The notes below the pieces were generated by a model. The model saw only the letters and a program-made list of their open reading frames with translations. It did no database searches and was not told the origin of the DNA. The position numbers and the translations under genes were made by a program. Positions 44,409 to 54,091 of a DNA stretch of 64,000 nt are shown here, piece after piece; positions within the stretch are counted from its first letter, which is position 1, and the number at the start of each line of letters is the position of its first letter. This stretch comes from Enterococcus raffinosus (lineage in GTDB: Bacteria > Bacillota > Bacilli > Lactobacillales > Enterococcaceae). Location: NCBI RefSeq assembly GCF_018917525.1, contig NZ_JAHLOS010000022.1, forward strand, positions 1-64,000. The letters are read 5' to 3'.

Positions 44409-45491
44409 CTAATGGCTTGCGCCTTCTTTCGAAAAATATTTTTGTTTAAATTTTAAAGCAACATTCACTAAAGCAATCAAAACTGGAACTTCTACCAAGG
44501 GTCCGATAACAGCTGCAAATGCTTCCCCTGAGTTGATTCCAAACACACCCACTGCTACAGCTATTGCCAATTCAAAATTGTTGCTTGCGGCAGTGAAGGA
44601 TAATGATGCTGCAATCGGATAACTTGTACCCATTTTTTTGGAAAGTAAAAACGAAACAAAAAACATGATTACAAAATAGAATAGTAACGGGATAGCGATA
44701 CGAACAACATCTAAAGGCAACTCAATCACTTTTTCACCCTTCACTGAAAACATGACGATAATTGTAAATAGCAAGGCAATCAAGGTTATTGGACTGATTT
44801 TAGGAATAAACCGCGTTTCAAACCATTCTTTCCCTTTTAATCTGATCAAAACAAACCGTGAACTAAATCCCGCGATAAATGGAATTCCTAGATAAATAAA
44901 GACACTTTTCGCAATTTCACCCATCGTAATAGTAATTTTATGCGTTTCTAAACCAAGCCAATTTGGTAATACCGTAACAAAGATATATGCAAACACTGAA
45001 TAGAAAATGATTTGGAAAATCGAATTAAATGCTACTAATCCAGCAGTATACTCGTTGTCTCCCTGAGCAAGCTCACTCCAAACGATCACCATAGCAATAC
45101 ATCGAGCAAGCCCGATCATAATTAATCCAACCATATAGCTTGGATAGTTGTGCAAAAAAACTACTGCTAAAACAAACATAATAATTGGGCCAACAATCCA
45201 ATTTTGAACTAGTGAAAGCAAAAGTACTTTCCAATCCTTAAAGACACGCCACATTTCTTCATATTTTACTTTTGTGAGCGGTGGGTACATCATCAAAATC
45301 AACCCTATTGCAATTGGAATAGATGTAGTCCCAATTTCTAAATGATTTATTACTTGAGGTATGTTGGGAAAAAAATACCCTAAACCTATACCTGTTGCCA
45401 TTGCTATAAATATCCATAATGTTAAATATCGATCTAATATAGATAGTTTTTTTGTTACTTGATTCAATTTTTCCATCTCCAGCATCAACAA
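44409..45491 (-). CDS. acr3: ACR3-family arsenite efflux permease (copy 1)
   Basis: 360-residue membrane protein with about ten helices. [25 protein letters not shown] carries the conserved cysteine and is typical of bacterial ACR3. The start is unsure: TTG at 45491 has GAGGA at a fair distance, and ATG codons at 45485 and 45476 are also possible. A gap of 180 bases with an ArsR-like palindrome separates it from arsA, so it may have its own promoter. Confidence 0.88.
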   Translation of the reverse strand: MLMLEMEKLNQVTKKLSILDRYLTLWIFIAMATGIGLGYFFPNIPQVINHLEIGTTSIPIAIGLILMMYPPLTKVKYEEMWRVFKDWKVLLLSLVQNWIVGPIIMFVLAVVFLHNYPSYMVGLIMIGLARCIAMVIVWSELAQGDNEYTAGLVAFNSIFQIIFYSVFAYIFVTVLPNWLGLETHKITITMGEIAKSVFIYLGIPFIAGFSSRFVLIRLKGKEWFETRFIPKISPITLIALLFTIIVMFSVKGEKVIELPLDVVRIAIPLLFYFVIMFFVSFLLSKKMGTSYPIAASLSFTAASNNFELAIAVAVGVFGINSGEAFAAVIGPLVEVPVLIALVNVALKFKQKYFSKEGASH

Positions 45492-45624
45492 AATTTTCTA
45501 TTTCCTCTAACAACAAGTCATAATCTCAAAATTATTCGTTAGTAGGTTGTTTTCATAGTCAAGCAATGGCTTACCCATTGTTATGATAAGCTTTTTTTAC
45601 TTTACTAAAGCTACCTGCAAATTA

Positions 45625-45656
45625 ATAGATGAACCCCTATATAGAGATTCATCTAT
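45625..45656. promoter_or_regulatory. Candidate internal ArsR operator upstream of acr3
   Basis: Arms ATAGATGAA/TTCATCTAT match the half-sites found upstream of arsR (48153-48191). It lies between arsA and acr3, so the pump genes may have a separate ArsR-controlled start. Confidence 0.5.
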
Positions 45657-45672
45657 ATTAAATTCAAAAAAA

Positions 45673-47400
45673 TTAATGAACCAATTCTGCATCAAAATTC
45701 GGTACCCATTCAGCTACCGCAAAATGTCCATCTGAAAGATCTTTCACTTTGTTAATCCATTCAATCTCATTCGTAGCACGTGCTTTCAAGACCTCGTTGG
45801 ACGTATCGGTAGCATACATACTTTGATTGACTAACCACCAAGTATGAGCAATTTTCGCACGATCCAAATCCTCATCCAAACGCATCGACTCGTAAACCGG
45901 TGTTGTTTCAGGAAGTGTGACCATTAATACTTCCGTTTCATTTCCGTTCTGCAATCTTGGTAATAGCTTTTGAATCGACATTGGTACCTCACCTGAGCTT
46001 CTCTCAACTTCTTTTGCATAGCTTTGAGTAGAGTCTAAAAGAAGTAACGTATGTCCCGTAGGTGCTGTGTCAATAACCACAATCTCATTTTCTGATTTAT
46101 CTACGATCTCCGCAAAAGCTCTAAATACGGCGATTTCCTGTGTACAAGGTGAACGCAGATCCTCTTCTACATAAGCAACATCATCCGCGTCCATCGTCTC
46201 GCGAGCTTTTGAAAGAACCTCTTCTTTATAAGCTTCTAGTTCTTTTTCTTCGTCGATATGGCTGATTGAAATTGGTAGGTCATTTGAAATAAATAGGTTC
46301 AGATGATCCGCGGGATCAGTTGTCGCCAAATGAACTTTTTTACCTGATTGTGCCAGCTTCTCAGCGATTTGAATTGCAACTGTTGTTTTACCAACACCGC
46401 CCTTACCCATCGTAAAGATAATCTTTTTATTCGTACGGATAAAATCACTTACGATTGAATCTAAGTTTGGAAAATCGATTGATTCCTGTTCTTGTTCGTA
46501 AACAATCGGTTGTTGATCACTTAATAGAATTTGAAGCTTATCTATACCCGCTACATTATATGGTCGAAGTGGAATATAGTATATTTCAAATTTACTCAAT
46601 GGTTCAGGCATTTCCTTTAGATCATTTTGTTGCTCAGAATGGATTACTTGAGAAATTGCATCATCAGGATTATATAATAGACCATTTACAACTAATTTTT
46701 GGTTCTTAATCCCTAATTTTAGTAATTCCTCAGAAGCACGTTCTGCCTCAAACAAGGGTGCTTTTTGTGGTCTAGTAACTAAGATTAAAGTCGTTTGGGT
46801 TGCATCAGTCAGTGTCTCTACTGCTTTTTCATACATATCTTTTTTATCACCTAAGCCAGATAATTGACCCAAACAAGAAACTCCTGTTGTGTTTTCATCT
46901 AGGTAATTATTCCATGCAGAAGGTAATTGCAACATTCTTAATGTATGACCAGTCGGAGCTGTGTCAAAGATGACATAGTCATATTGTTCTGCGACTTCCT
47001 TATCGGTCAAAAAGTTAGCAAACTCATTAAACGCGGCGATTTCCACTGTACATGATCCAGATAATTGTTCTTCCATATTGATCAGAGCACTATCTGGAAG
47101 TACACCACGATATGGACCGACAATACTTTCTTTATACTCTTCCGCAGCCGTAATTGGATCAAAGTTCGCTACTTTTAAGTTATCAATGCCATCAATCGAA
47201 GTTGGTTTGTTGGTCAAAGTGGTTTGAAAAACGTCTTGTAAATTTGAAGCTGGATCAGTACTAACCAACATGACTTTATTACCCTCTTGCGCCAAAGATG
47301 TTGCCGTCGCACAAGCAGTTGTTGTTTTACCAACGCCACCTTTACCTGTGAAAAATAGATATTTAGTTAATCCCATCTTTTGGGGAATATATTGAAGCAT
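45673..47400 (-). CDS. arsA: ArsA, arsenite-stimulated ATPase
   Basis: An ATPase of about 575 aa with two homologous halves. Each has a P-loop GKGGVGKTT (residues 19-27, and again near 335) and a DTAPTGHTLRML-type switch (VIFDTAPTGHTL, VVIDTAPTGHTL). Cysteines in GSCTVEIAAF, GVSCLGQL and PCTQEIAVF correspond to the As(III)/Sb(III)-binding residues. It energises the membrane pump. The start at 47400 is the second of two adjacent ATG codons after AAGGAGG. It overlaps nothing but follows arsD by 36 bases. Confidence 0.93.
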   Translation of the reverse strand: MLQYIPQKMGLTKYLFFTGKGGVGKTTTACATATSLAQEGNKVMLVSTDPASNLQDVFQTTLTNKPTSIDGIDNLKVANFDPITAAEEYKESIVGPYRGVLPDSALINMEEQLSGSCTVEIAAFNEFANFLTDKEVAEQYDYVIFDTAPTGHTLRMLQLPSAWNNYLDENTTGVSCLGQLSGLGDKKDMYEKAVETLTDATQTTLILVTRPQKAPLFEAERASEELLKLGIKNQKLVVNGLLYNPDDAISQVIHSEQQNDLKEMPEPLSKFEIYYIPLRPYNVAGIDKLQILLSDQQPIVYEQEQESIDFPNLDSIVSDFIRTNKKIIFTMGKGGVGKTTVAIQIAEKLAQSGKKVHLATTDPADHLNLFISNDLPISISHIDEEKELEAYKEEVLSKARETMDADDVAYVEEDLRSPCTQEIAVFRAFAEIVDKSENEIVVIDTAPTGHTLLLLDSTQSYAKEVERSSGEVPMSIQKLLPRLQNGNETEVLMVTLPETTPVYESMRLDEDLDRAKIAHTWWLVNQSMYATDTSNEVLKARATNEIEWINKVKDLSDGHFAVAEWVPNFDAELVH

Positions 47401-47435
47401 CATATCTCCTCCTTGAGTTTTTTGGAAGAAGGCCG

Positions 47436-47813
47436 TTAACAACAGCCTTCGTTTCCACTATTTCCGCCGCAGCAGCCACCAGAACTAGCTGATTGCACCA
47501 CAAAGCGAACCTCACCGTAATTTCCGAATTCTTCTAAAGTTGGATAAGAAGCCACTTTTACGATCTCTCCATCTAATAAAGTGATCGGCAAAATGTCATT
47601 GCCCTTTTCTTGAAGCATTTTCAAAATCGTTGGATTGTTGATAAATGCGTCTGGATCACTGGTCAAATTGTGACGAGAAGCGTCAATTGAATCCATTCCT
47701 TCGAAATTTTCAAAGACTGAGGTCACCATTAATAATTCTTCATCAACGGATGGACCGCAGACTCCTGTTGAACAGCACATTGCTGGTTCAAATAGTTCTA
47801 ATTTTTTCATCAT
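47436..47813 (-). CDS. arsD: ArsD, arsenite metallochaperone
   Basis: A chaperone of about 125 aa that hands As(III) to ArsA. MCCSTGVCGPSVDEEL carries the Cys12/13/18-type site, and the C-terminus has two more vicinal cysteine pairs (GGCCGG, EGCC). The start is one of two adjacent ATG codons (47813 or 47810) after AAAGGGGAAG. Its position between arsR and arsA is the usual operon order. It also can act as a weak second repressor in related systems. Confidence 0.92.
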   Translation of the reverse strand: MMKKLELFEPAMCCSTGVCGPSVDEELLMVTSVFENFEGMDSIDASRHNLTSDPDAFINNPTILKMLQEKGNDILPITLLDGEIVKVASYPTLEEFGNYGEVRFVVQSASSGGCCGGNSGNEGCC

Positions 47814-48135
47814 GTTCTTCCCCTTTGCAATTACAGTTTGGTTTATTACAAATGCAATCATCTTTAGCAGAAAATAATTGCATCATTGAACCCATAAATT
47901 GATCGACAAAACTTTCAGTTAGTTGATAATGATGCCATGTTCTATCCTTAGTCACAGCAACAATTCCAGCCTTTTCTAATACCTTCATGTGATGTGAAAG
48001 AGTTGGCTGAGTGAAATCGAAATGGTCTAAAATATCGCAGGCACACAAGCTCCCACAAGATAGTATATCAATGATTTTTAAACGTTTTGAATCAGCGAGA
48101 GCCTTAAGCATTATCGACATTTCATCATAATTCAT
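47788..48135 (-). CDS. arsR: ArsR, arsenic-responsive repressor
   Basis: A winged-helix repressor of about 115 aa. The site motif SLCACDIL and recognition helix FTQPTLSHHMKVLEKAG are visible, and a cysteine-rich tail (CICNKPNCNC) may add metalloid ligands. The ATG at 48135 follows AGGAGAAG; longer readings to 48201 run into the promoter. It overlaps arsD by about 25 bases. Two ATAGAT..ATCTAT operators precede it. Confidence 0.9.
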   Translation of the reverse strand: MNYDEMSIMLKALADSKRLKIIDILSCGSLCACDILDHFDFTQPTLSHHMKVLEKAGIVAVTKDRTWHHYQLTESFVDQFMGSMMQLFSAKDDCICNKPNCNCKGEEHDEKIRTI

Positions 48136-48152
48136 AGCATCTTCTCCTATAT

Positions 48153-48201
48153 ATAGATGTTTATCTATGAACAATATAGATGAATGTCTATTTATTGTCA
48201 A
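48153..48201 (-). promoter_or_regulatory. ars promoter with two ArsR operators
   Basis: Minus-strand TTGACA (48196-48201), 17-base spacer, TATATT (48173-48178). Two imperfect dyads, ATAGATGTTTATCTAT (48153-48168) and ATAGATGAATGTCTAT (48176-48191), cover the region from the -10 to the leader. Confidence 0.8.
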
Positions 48202-48353
48202 TCACTTCTGTCCATTTGTTTTTTTTATTTTATTCTCAAAACCTTACATCAAAAATTCTCATGTATACAAATTTCATTTATAATTATTTATTCCGTTTCA
48301 ATATTAACAGCTATTTTTTCAATTGTTTATAGGTCATTTAACAGGCTAAATTA

Positions 48354-48378
48354 GCGCCATTTAAATACCAAAATGACA
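48354..48378. repeat. Right terminal inverted repeat
   Basis: Begins GCGCCATTTAAATACC and ends AAATGACA. Inverted relative to 32163-32187, with 20 of 25 positions identical. Confidence 0.85.
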
Positions 48379-48385
48379 AACAGCG
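48379..48385. repeat. Right target-site duplication
   Basis: AACAGCG directly after the right terminal repeat, identical to 32156-32162. Confidence 0.9.
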
Positions 48386-48437
48386 TTAGAGATTTGATAA
48401 TTTTCTTAGAGCCACAAAGGATTGAGCTATTCCAATA

Positions 48438-48466
48438 AATGTAACACAATCAGTTTGTGTTACATT
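48438..48466. repeat. Palindromic dispersed repeat
   Basis: Arms AATGTAACACAA/TTGTGTTACATT around a five-base loop. A related copy is at 53140-53162, and a loose one (AATGTAAC...GTTACATT) at about 32097-32139. No coding capacity and no T run. Function unknown. Confidence 0.5.
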
Positions 48467-48607
48467 CGCCAATGGGACATAATATCTCTTCAGAGTAGAG
48501 TACGTCTCTTCCAAAACGAAGTAGACTCAATCAGTTTGTATTTCGTTGAGATTTTATACTATTAGTCGATCTTCACGGTCAAAAAAGACAACATTTTTTT
48601 AATAATA

Positions 48608-48653
48608 TTAAAAGCACCCATTCGTCCCAACATAAAGGGCATTGAATAGGTGC
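48608..48653 (-). terminator. Terminator of the cellobiose PTS operon
   Basis: GCACCTATTC pairs with GAATGGGTGC in the minus-strand RNA and is followed by a short T run, just after the IIA stop. Confidence 0.6.
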
Positions 48654-48661
48654 AGTATTTC

Positions 48662-48970
48662 TTAATTCAGTGATTTATAAAGCTCAACAAATTCTTCTGA
48701 GATTATTCTAAATCCTTCTGCACTCATCAGTTGATCCTCAGCGTGCATTAGAATAATTGAAAATTCTGTTTTTTCACCAGCTGCTTCTTTTTGTATCAAT
48801 GAACCGTGTGCATGGTGACCTTCATTAAAAAGCTGATCGCCTTCTTTGATTTTTCCAGTCGCAAGATCAAACTCCTTATTCTTAGCTAGTTGAATAGCTT
48901 CAATATAGCAAGACCTAGCTGCACCAACAGCAGAGATAATTTGAAAACTAATTAATTCAATGCCTTCCAT
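48662..48970 (-). CDS. celC: PTS lactose/cellobiose-family EIIA
   Basis: 102-residue EIIA of the lactose/cellobiose class. The phospho-histidine is in ILMHAEDQLMSAEG (His76). It starts five bases after the IIB stop. Together with IIB, IIC and the GH1 phospho-beta-glucosidase it imports and phosphorylates a beta-glucoside. It is the last gene of this operon. Confidence 0.9.
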   Translation of the reverse strand: MEGIELISFQIISAVGAARSCYIEAIQLAKNKEFDLATGKIKEGDQLFNEGHHAHGSLIQKEAAGEKTEFSIILMHAEDQLMSAEGFRIISEEFVELYKSLN

Positions 48971-48974
48971 ACCT

Positions 48975-49277
48975 TTATTCTCCTATCATTTTCAATGTCG
49001 CTTCTAAAACAGCTTTTCCGTTCATTGTTCCATAATCTCGCATATCAATAGTAGATACATTTTTGTTGGGAAACATTTCTTTTACCTTTGCTTCTTGAAA
49101 TCTAACTTGTGGCCCTAATAAAATTGCATCTGCATCAGAGGCATGATCAGTAGCTTCTGAAATAGGGTAAGCATCAATTGATGCCTCCAAATCAATTTCT
49201 TCCGCATAATCTTTCATTTTATTTACCAACATACTTGTAGACATTCCAGCTGCGCATAATAAAACAATTTTTTTCAT
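48975..49277 (-). CDS. celA: PTS lactose/cellobiose-family EIIB
   Basis: 100-residue EIIB with the phospho-cysteine in LLCAAGMSTSML (Cys8). It lies between IIC and IIA with short gaps. It hands phosphate from IIA to the sugar in IIC. The length and fold signature are standard for the cellobiose class. Confidence 0.9.
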   Translation of the reverse strand: MKKIVLLCAAGMSTSMLVNKMKDYAEEIDLEASIDAYPISEATDHASDADAILLGPQVRFQEAKVKEMFPNKNVSTIDMRDYGTMNGKAVLEATLKMIGE

Positions 49278-49290
49278 TCCTATACCTCCA

Positions 49291-50583
49291 TTATTCAGTG
49301 ACAGTATCTTTTTCTTTATTTGAAATCAGTACAAAAGGTATCCAAGTCAGGATAGTAACAACTAAGCAAATTGCTTGAATCACTACTCCTTGCCATCCAT
49401 AACTGACAAAAGCATTGAAGAGGATCGGAATACCAAATGGAACATCCACTGCATTCGGTGTTAGAAAACCAATATTCATTGCAAACATGGCAATTAAGGA
49501 TGAAATCGCTGAGTTCAATACAAAAGGAATGATAAAGATTACATTCATTACCAAAGGCAAACCAAACACTACAGGTTCACTGATTCCTAGTATAGCTGGT
49601 AATAATCCTAATTTAGCAATTGCTTTGTGGTCCTCCCGTTTTGAAGCAATGAAGATGGCCACAATAAGCGATAGGACATAACCCGCACCGCCAACAGCGA
49701 CAAAGCATCTCCAAAAACCGAATGTAAGTGGTTGATCAGGTGTCATTCCATTAGCGACTGCATCAATATTCGCAGCTAAACCAGCGACAAAAATTGGATT
49801 TCTAATAGCGCTGATTGCCTGCCCACCGTGCATACCAACAAACCAAAGCAATTGAGAGATAATAACTAAAATGACAATACCGAAATTTGTTTGCATGACA
49901 TTTTGCAAAGGCGTTTGTACAACAGAATAAATGAATTGATTAATATATTGACCAGTTAAAATGTGGAAGATTTCTCCACCAACAGAAAATACTAACGTAA
50001 CAATGAATGAAGGGATCAATGTATTAAATGACGTGGCGATCATCGGTGGAACACTATCCGGCATTTTAATTTTTAGTTTTTCAATCTTCATCAATGCTGA
50101 AAATAGCTCGATCGATAAAATACCAATGATCAGCCCAATGATTAGTCCTTCTGCTCCTAGGACTGATGTTGACAGTCCTCCTGTAGATAATGCTTCGCCA
50201 TTCTCAGGAATAATTTCAACAATATTTGGAACAACCATAATATATGAAACTAATGCTAAGATTGCTGAGGGATATTTAGGTACCCCGTTTGCTTCACCCA
50301 TATACAAACCAATCAGGAATACGAGTGGAATTGTCATGAATGAAATTGTAGCGAAAGATAGTGCGGCAAATGCTGGAGTTAATTTTTCTAGAACTGGTAG
50401 CCATTTAGCCAAACCTGTCTCTGGGTTTGAAATAAGTGTATTGAACAATGTTCCGAATGATCCGATTAGAATGATCGGTAACAAACGTGCGAATGAAGAA
50501 CGTAATACTGAAAAATACTTATTGTTGTTCATAATTGCAGCGAATTTAGTCAATCCGTTAACAAATTTTTCTTGTGCTTTCAT
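49291..50583 (-). CDS. celB: PTS lactose/cellobiose-family EIIC
   Basis: 430-residue membrane channel with about ten helices. GISEPVVFGLPLVMNVIFIIPF and LWFVGMHGGQAIS are typical of cellobiose/lichenan IIC proteins. The ATG follows AGGAGG. It is separated from the GH1 gene upstream by 14 bases. The expected substrate is cellobiose or another beta-glucoside. Confidence 0.9.
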   Translation of the reverse strand: MKAQEKFVNGLTKFAAIMNNNKYFSVLRSSFARLLPIILIGSFGTLFNTLISNPETGLAKWLPVLEKLTPAFAALSFATISFMTIPLVFLIGLYMGEANGVPKYPSAILALVSYIMVVPNIVEIIPENGEALSTGGLSTSVLGAEGLIIGLIIGILSIELFSALMKIEKLKIKMPDSVPPMIATSFNTLIPSFIVTLVFSVGGEIFHILTGQYINQFIYSVVQTPLQNVMQTNFGIVILVIISQLLWFVGMHGGQAISAIRNPIFVAGLAANIDAVANGMTPDQPLTFGFWRCFVAVGGAGYVLSLIVAIFIASKREDHKAIAKLGLLPAILGISEPVVFGLPLVMNVIFIIPFVLNSAISSLIAMFAMNIGFLTPNAVDVPFGIPILFNAFVSYGWQGVVIQAICLVVTILTWIPFVLISNKEKDTVTE

Positions 50584-50597
50584 TTTTTCTCCTCCTA

Positions 50598-52108
<1,511 letters not shown>

Positions 52109-52219
52109 GGCTATAATATACCACTTATGAATATTTTATTCAACAACATTTTAAAAATTAGTATATTTTATTCTTTAGTAATTTAATGTATAATATCAGT
52201 TGAATGGGAGGAGGATTAT

Positions 52220-52972
52220 ATGAACCCGTTAATTAAAATGGAAGCTGTAAAGGATTCATTTTCAGATGTAGAGCAAAAAATATTTATAAAAATCAAAAGT
52301 GATCCTTATTATGTCGTTCAAAGCGGTATTGTTGGTTTAGCCGATTGGTGCAAGGTTTCGCAACCCAGTATCACTCGATTCTGTAAAAAAATCGGTTATA
52401 CAAAATTTAGTGATTTCAAACAAGAAATGTATCTTTATGTACTCGGAGAAGGAAATCAGGAGGGAGAAAAAACTAATAAAGATGATGCGGTGAATAATTT
52501 TATTCAACTAGTCACTCTTATTGAAGAAAAGCTGACAAAAGATTCGCTAGACGACTTTGCCAGTTCCTTATTCGAATACGACAATATATTCTTTACTGGG
52601 ATTGTTGAAAGCGGGGTCGTTGGTCGCCTTCTCACTTATAAACTTAGAAGACTGGGATTGAAATGTTTCTTCATTGAACCTACAGAACTAAACGATACAA
52701 TCTTTTTTAGTTCTAAAAATGAATTAATCGTCATTTTTTCTGCTAGAGGTCCGGTTGTTGGAAATGATCTAGGTGAATTCATGAAACGATCTGATAAGTT
52801 CAATGGAGACATCTTCCTTGTGACTATGAATCCTGAGTATAAAAATAGTTCAATTTCAAAAAAGATTACTTTACCTAGACCACACACTTTTAATACTTCT
52901 CCAAATTTTGTCTTTCAATACTTCGCAGAAAGGCTAATTAGCAGTATCGCTAAATTACTAAATACAGATTAA
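52220..52972 (+). CDS. RpiR/MurR-family transcriptional regulator
   Basis: 250-residue regulator. An N-terminal RpiR helix-turn-helix (GLADWCKVSQPSITRFCKKIGY) precedes a SIS sugar-phosphate binding domain (residues about 100-240). The ATG follows GGGAGGAGG. It is divergent from the GH1-PTS operon and most likely controls it in response to a phospho-beta-glucoside. A TATAAT sits about 20 bases upstream of its ribosome site. Confidence 0.88.
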   Translation: MNPLIKMEAVKDSFSDVEQKIFIKIKSDPYYVVQSGIVGLADWCKVSQPSITRFCKKIGYTKFSDFKQEMYLYVLGEGNQEGEKTNKDDAVNNFIQLVTLIEEKLTKDSLDDFASSLFEYDNIFFTGIVESGVVGRLLTYKLRRLGLKCFFIEPTELNDTIFFSSKNELIVIFSARGPVVGNDLGEFMKRSDKFNGDIFLVTMNPEYKNSSISKKITLPRPHTFNTSPNFVFQYFAERLISSIAKLLNTD

Positions 52973-52976
52973 ATAA

Positions 52977-53028
52977 AAAGTACCAACGATCATCTTTGAA
53001 CTTATAGATGCTCATTGGTACTTTCTTT
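52977..53028 (+). terminator. rpiR terminator
   Basis: AAAGTACCAA pairs with TTGGTACTTT, enclosing a second stem, followed by CTTT. It begins four bases after the stop codon. Confidence 0.65.
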
Positions 53029-53139
53029 AAATTTGTAGAAAATTACTGCTGAATTAGCTATCTAATTCCCTCTATACGATTTGTTACTGGTCTATTTAAT
53101 GTCTTAGTGAAATCATTAGTTTCAACATCAGCGAAGGAG

Positions 53140-53162
53140 ACACAATCGGATTGTGTTACATT
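53140..53162. repeat. Second copy of the palindromic dispersed repeat
   Basis: ACACAAT-CGG-ATTGTGT followed by TACATT, sharing GTGTTACATT with 48438-48466. It lies downstream of rlmH. Confidence 0.4.
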
Positions 53163-53197
53163 GGTAATTAAGACAGTCATTCACACAAAAAATATCC

Positions 53198-53677
53198 CTA
53201 TTTATGATACGGCTCCCCCGCATTAATCCTAAACGCCCGATAAATCTGCTCCACCAGAATCAACCGCATCAATTGATGTGGATAAGTCATCTTACCAAAT
53301 GAAATCTGTGCATTGCTGCGTTTCAGGACTTGGTCACTTAATCCTAGTGAGCCGCCGATGACGAAGACGAATTGGCTTTTGCCGCTGGTTTGTAGTTTAT
53401 CCAGTGTGGCAGCGAAGTCTTCGCTACTAGGATTTTTGCCGTTGATGGCTAGGGCGAAGACGTATTCTTGTTCTTTGATCTTCGCGAGGATGCGCTCGCC
53501 TTCTTTTTCTTTGACTTGGATCATTTCGGCCTCGCTGAGTTTTTCTGGAGCCTTTTCATCTGGGACTTCAACTAACGTGATTTTGCAATACTTCGATAAA
53601 CGCTTCGTGTATTCTGAAATTCCTTGAACGAGATATTTTTCTTTTAATTTTCCTACAGAAATAATTTTGATGTTCAT
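53198..53677 (-). CDS. rlmH: RlmH, 23S rRNA pseudouridine-1915 N3-methyltransferase
   Basis: 159-residue SPOUT methyltransferase. It begins [16 protein letters not shown], with the S-adenosylmethionine-binding knot segment [14 protein letters not shown], and ends [10 protein letters not shown] as in all RlmH proteins. It methylates position 1915 of 23S rRNA in the assembled ribosome. The ATG follows AAGGTG. Neighbouring htrA is the usual partner in Lactobacillales. Confidence 0.96.
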   Translation of the reverse strand: MNIKIISVGKLKEKYLVQGISEYTKRLSKYCKITLVEVPDEKAPEKLSEAEMIQVKEKEGERILAKIKEQEYVFALAINGKNPSSEDFAATLDKLQTSGKSQFVFVIGGSLGLSDQVLKRSNAQISFGKMTYPHQLMRLILVEQIYRAFRINAGEPYHK

Positions 53678-53720
53678 AACATTTCACCTTTTTCATTATA
53701 GTTTCTTTTGCTGATTAAAC

Positions 53721-53957
53721 TTTTCCACTGGTTAAAACAGTCAAAAGCAGAAGTCTTTGTCTTTTTCCACGTAGTTATGCACACTAATCACAGGTTTATC
53801 CACAGGTTTTTGGATATTGATTCCCTTTTTGTAAGGAATCCTCTATACAAACATACGTTTTCCACCGAGTTATCCACTTTATCCACATTTGTGTGGATAA
53901 AGTCTTTCAATCAATTAACAAACTTTTTCCTTAGTTTTCCACTAATCTTGTGGAAAA
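53721..53957. promoter_or_regulatory. DnaA-box cluster between rlmH and htrA
   Basis: Boxes matching TTATNCACW stand at 53775-53783 (TTATGCACA), 53796-53804, 53870-53878 (TTATCCACT), 53879-53887 and, inverted, 53892-53900. Looser TTTTCCACN or inverse copies are at 53721, 53763, 53857, 53935 and 53949. The stretch is AT-rich. No dnaA, dnaN or rpmH is in the window, so I do not call it oriC; a DnaA titration or regulatory site is possible. Confidence 0.7.
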
Positions 53958-54091
53958 CAAGTTTTTTCATCATTTATCTATATTTTCCTACGAAACTTTT
54001 TCATAAAAAAGTCAAATCGCTGTAGTAGACTTAACTTACAAAATAATACTATACTTAATATAACGTATAACACAGTAGAGGTGGAGTAAAT

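Larger units (their letters stand above)
32163..48378. mobile_element. Tn552/Tn5053-like composite transposon with cadmium and arsenic modules
   Basis: Bounded by 25-bp inverted repeats that agree at 20 of 25 positions (left 32163-32187, TGTCACTTTT...; right 48354-48378, ...AAAATGACA) and flanked by a 7-bp direct repeat AACAGCG, so this is a single 16.2-kb insertion. It carries the tniB-tniA-resolvase genes of this transposon class at its left end, then cadCA, an arsR-permease-thioredoxin unit, an ABC exporter and an ars operon. Internal terminal-repeat-like sequences lie at 37826-37851 and 39527-39553. Confidence 0.88.

Noticed and set aside
53198-53220. SCC-like attachment site at the 3' end of rlmH
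   Set aside because: The rlmH end has the usual TATCATAA core, and a CCGTATCATAA-like match occurs near 35086, but there is no ccr recombinase and the latter lies inside the Tn552-like element; chance is sufficient.
53678-54091. Chromosomal origin of replication
   Set aside because: DnaA boxes are present, but dnaA, dnaN, rpmH and parB are absent from the window, so only a DnaA-box cluster is claimed.
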